Below are positions 6,001-6,146 of a stretch of DNA of 6,146 bases, one piece after another. The stretch's first letter is position 1. Each line of letters opens with the position of its first letter. Below the pieces are notes generated by a model. The model worked only from the letters and a program-made list of their open reading frames with translations. It had not been told where the DNA came from and searched no databases. Both the position numbers and the translations under genes were made by a program. Source of the DNA: Kordiimonadaceae bacterium (GTDB lineage: Bacteria > Pseudomonadota > Alphaproteobacteria > Sphingomonadales > Emcibacteraceae); the NCBI GenBank assembly GCA_018699075.1, contig JABIPV010000141.1, forward strand, positions 1-6,146, given 5' to 3'.

Positions 6001-6146
6001 TGACTATCGAATTACACATGCCGGCTCTTTCTCCAACTATGGAAACAGGAACGCTTGCTAAATGGTTGGTAAAAGTTGGTGATACCGTTGAAAGCGGTAC
6101 AATGATTGCGGAAATCGAAACCGATAAAGCAACAATGGAATTTGAA
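6000..6146 (+). CDS. pdhC: Pyruvate dehydrogenase E2 (dihydrolipoamide acetyltransferase), N-terminal fragment
   Basis: Only the first 49 codons are inside the window; the frame is open to the last base. They encode most of a lipoyl domain (MPALSPTMETGTLAKW, then IAEIETDKATMEFE with lipoylation site Lys43). E2 forms the core of the complex and transfers the acetyl group from lipoamide to CoA. The identification as E2 rests on this domain plus the place directly after pdhA-pdhB; the peripheral-subunit-binding and acetyltransferase domains would lie beyond the window. The fragment aligns without gaps to the PdhB lipoyl domain, 31 of 49 residues identical by my count. ATG 6000 overlaps the pdhB stop by one base (TAATG). 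Confidence 0.92.
   Translation, partial: MTIELHMPALSPTMETGTLAKWLVKVGDTVESGTMIAEIETDKATMEFE

Noticed and set aside
1..6146. Mobile elements, CRISPR arrays, tRNA or rRNA genes, defence systems
   Set aside because: No terminal repeats, transposase or integrase motifs, regularly spaced repeats or structured RNA genes are visible; almost all of the window is accounted for by conserved housekeeping genes.

Overview
The window is a compact, single-strand stretch of housekeeping genes from a moderately AT-rich alphaproteobacterium. Coding lines I counted by hand run at about 37-47% GC. Three things point to the class: the order eno, ftsB/DivIC-like gene, pdhA, pdhB, pdhC; an E1-beta (PdhB) that carries its own N-terminal lipoyl domain; and alphaproteobacterial wording in the conserved motifs (GICFGMQ in CTP synthase, GGEHADNPIDIQEF in enolase). 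I cannot name the genus.

Layout, all on the + strand. Positions 1-1470 hold pyrG (CTP synthase), missing about 55 N-terminal codons because the window starts inside it. Positions 1497-2768 hold eno (enolase), preceded by an extended -10 promoter candidate that overlaps the pyrG stop codon and a perfect 16-bp palindrome. Positions 2769-3000 are a 232-bp gap with a long eno 3' region, two tandem intrinsic terminator candidates and a weak promoter candidate. Positions 3001-3303 encode a small FtsB/DivIC-type divisome protein with no visible ribosome binding site. Positions 3304-3541 are a very AT-rich (about 20% GC) upstream region for the pdh operon. Positions 3542-4588 (pdhA), 4606-6000 (pdhB) and 6000-6146 (pdhC, cut by the window end) encode the pyruvate dehydrogenase E1-alpha, lipoylated E1-beta and E2 subunits as a tightly packed operon.

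Functionally, enolase makes phosphoenolpyruvate. After its conversion to pyruvate by pyruvate kinase (not in the window), the PdhA/PdhB heterotetramer decarboxylates pyruvate and passes the acetyl group to lipoyl arms, here on both PdhB and PdhC, giving acetyl-CoA. pyrG supplies CTP for nucleic acids and phospholipids, and the FtsB-like protein links to septum formation. The pdh genes are very probably one transcript: pdhA and pdhB are 17 nt apart, and pdhB and pdhC overlap by one base.

I found no mobile element, CRISPR array, tRNA or rRNA, and no evidence of a previously undescribed system. The unexplained material is in the intergenic regions: the palindrome at the eno promoter, the probably SD-less or leaderless ftsB start, the tandem terminators, and the AT-rich pdh leader with a 16-bp-phased heptamer.
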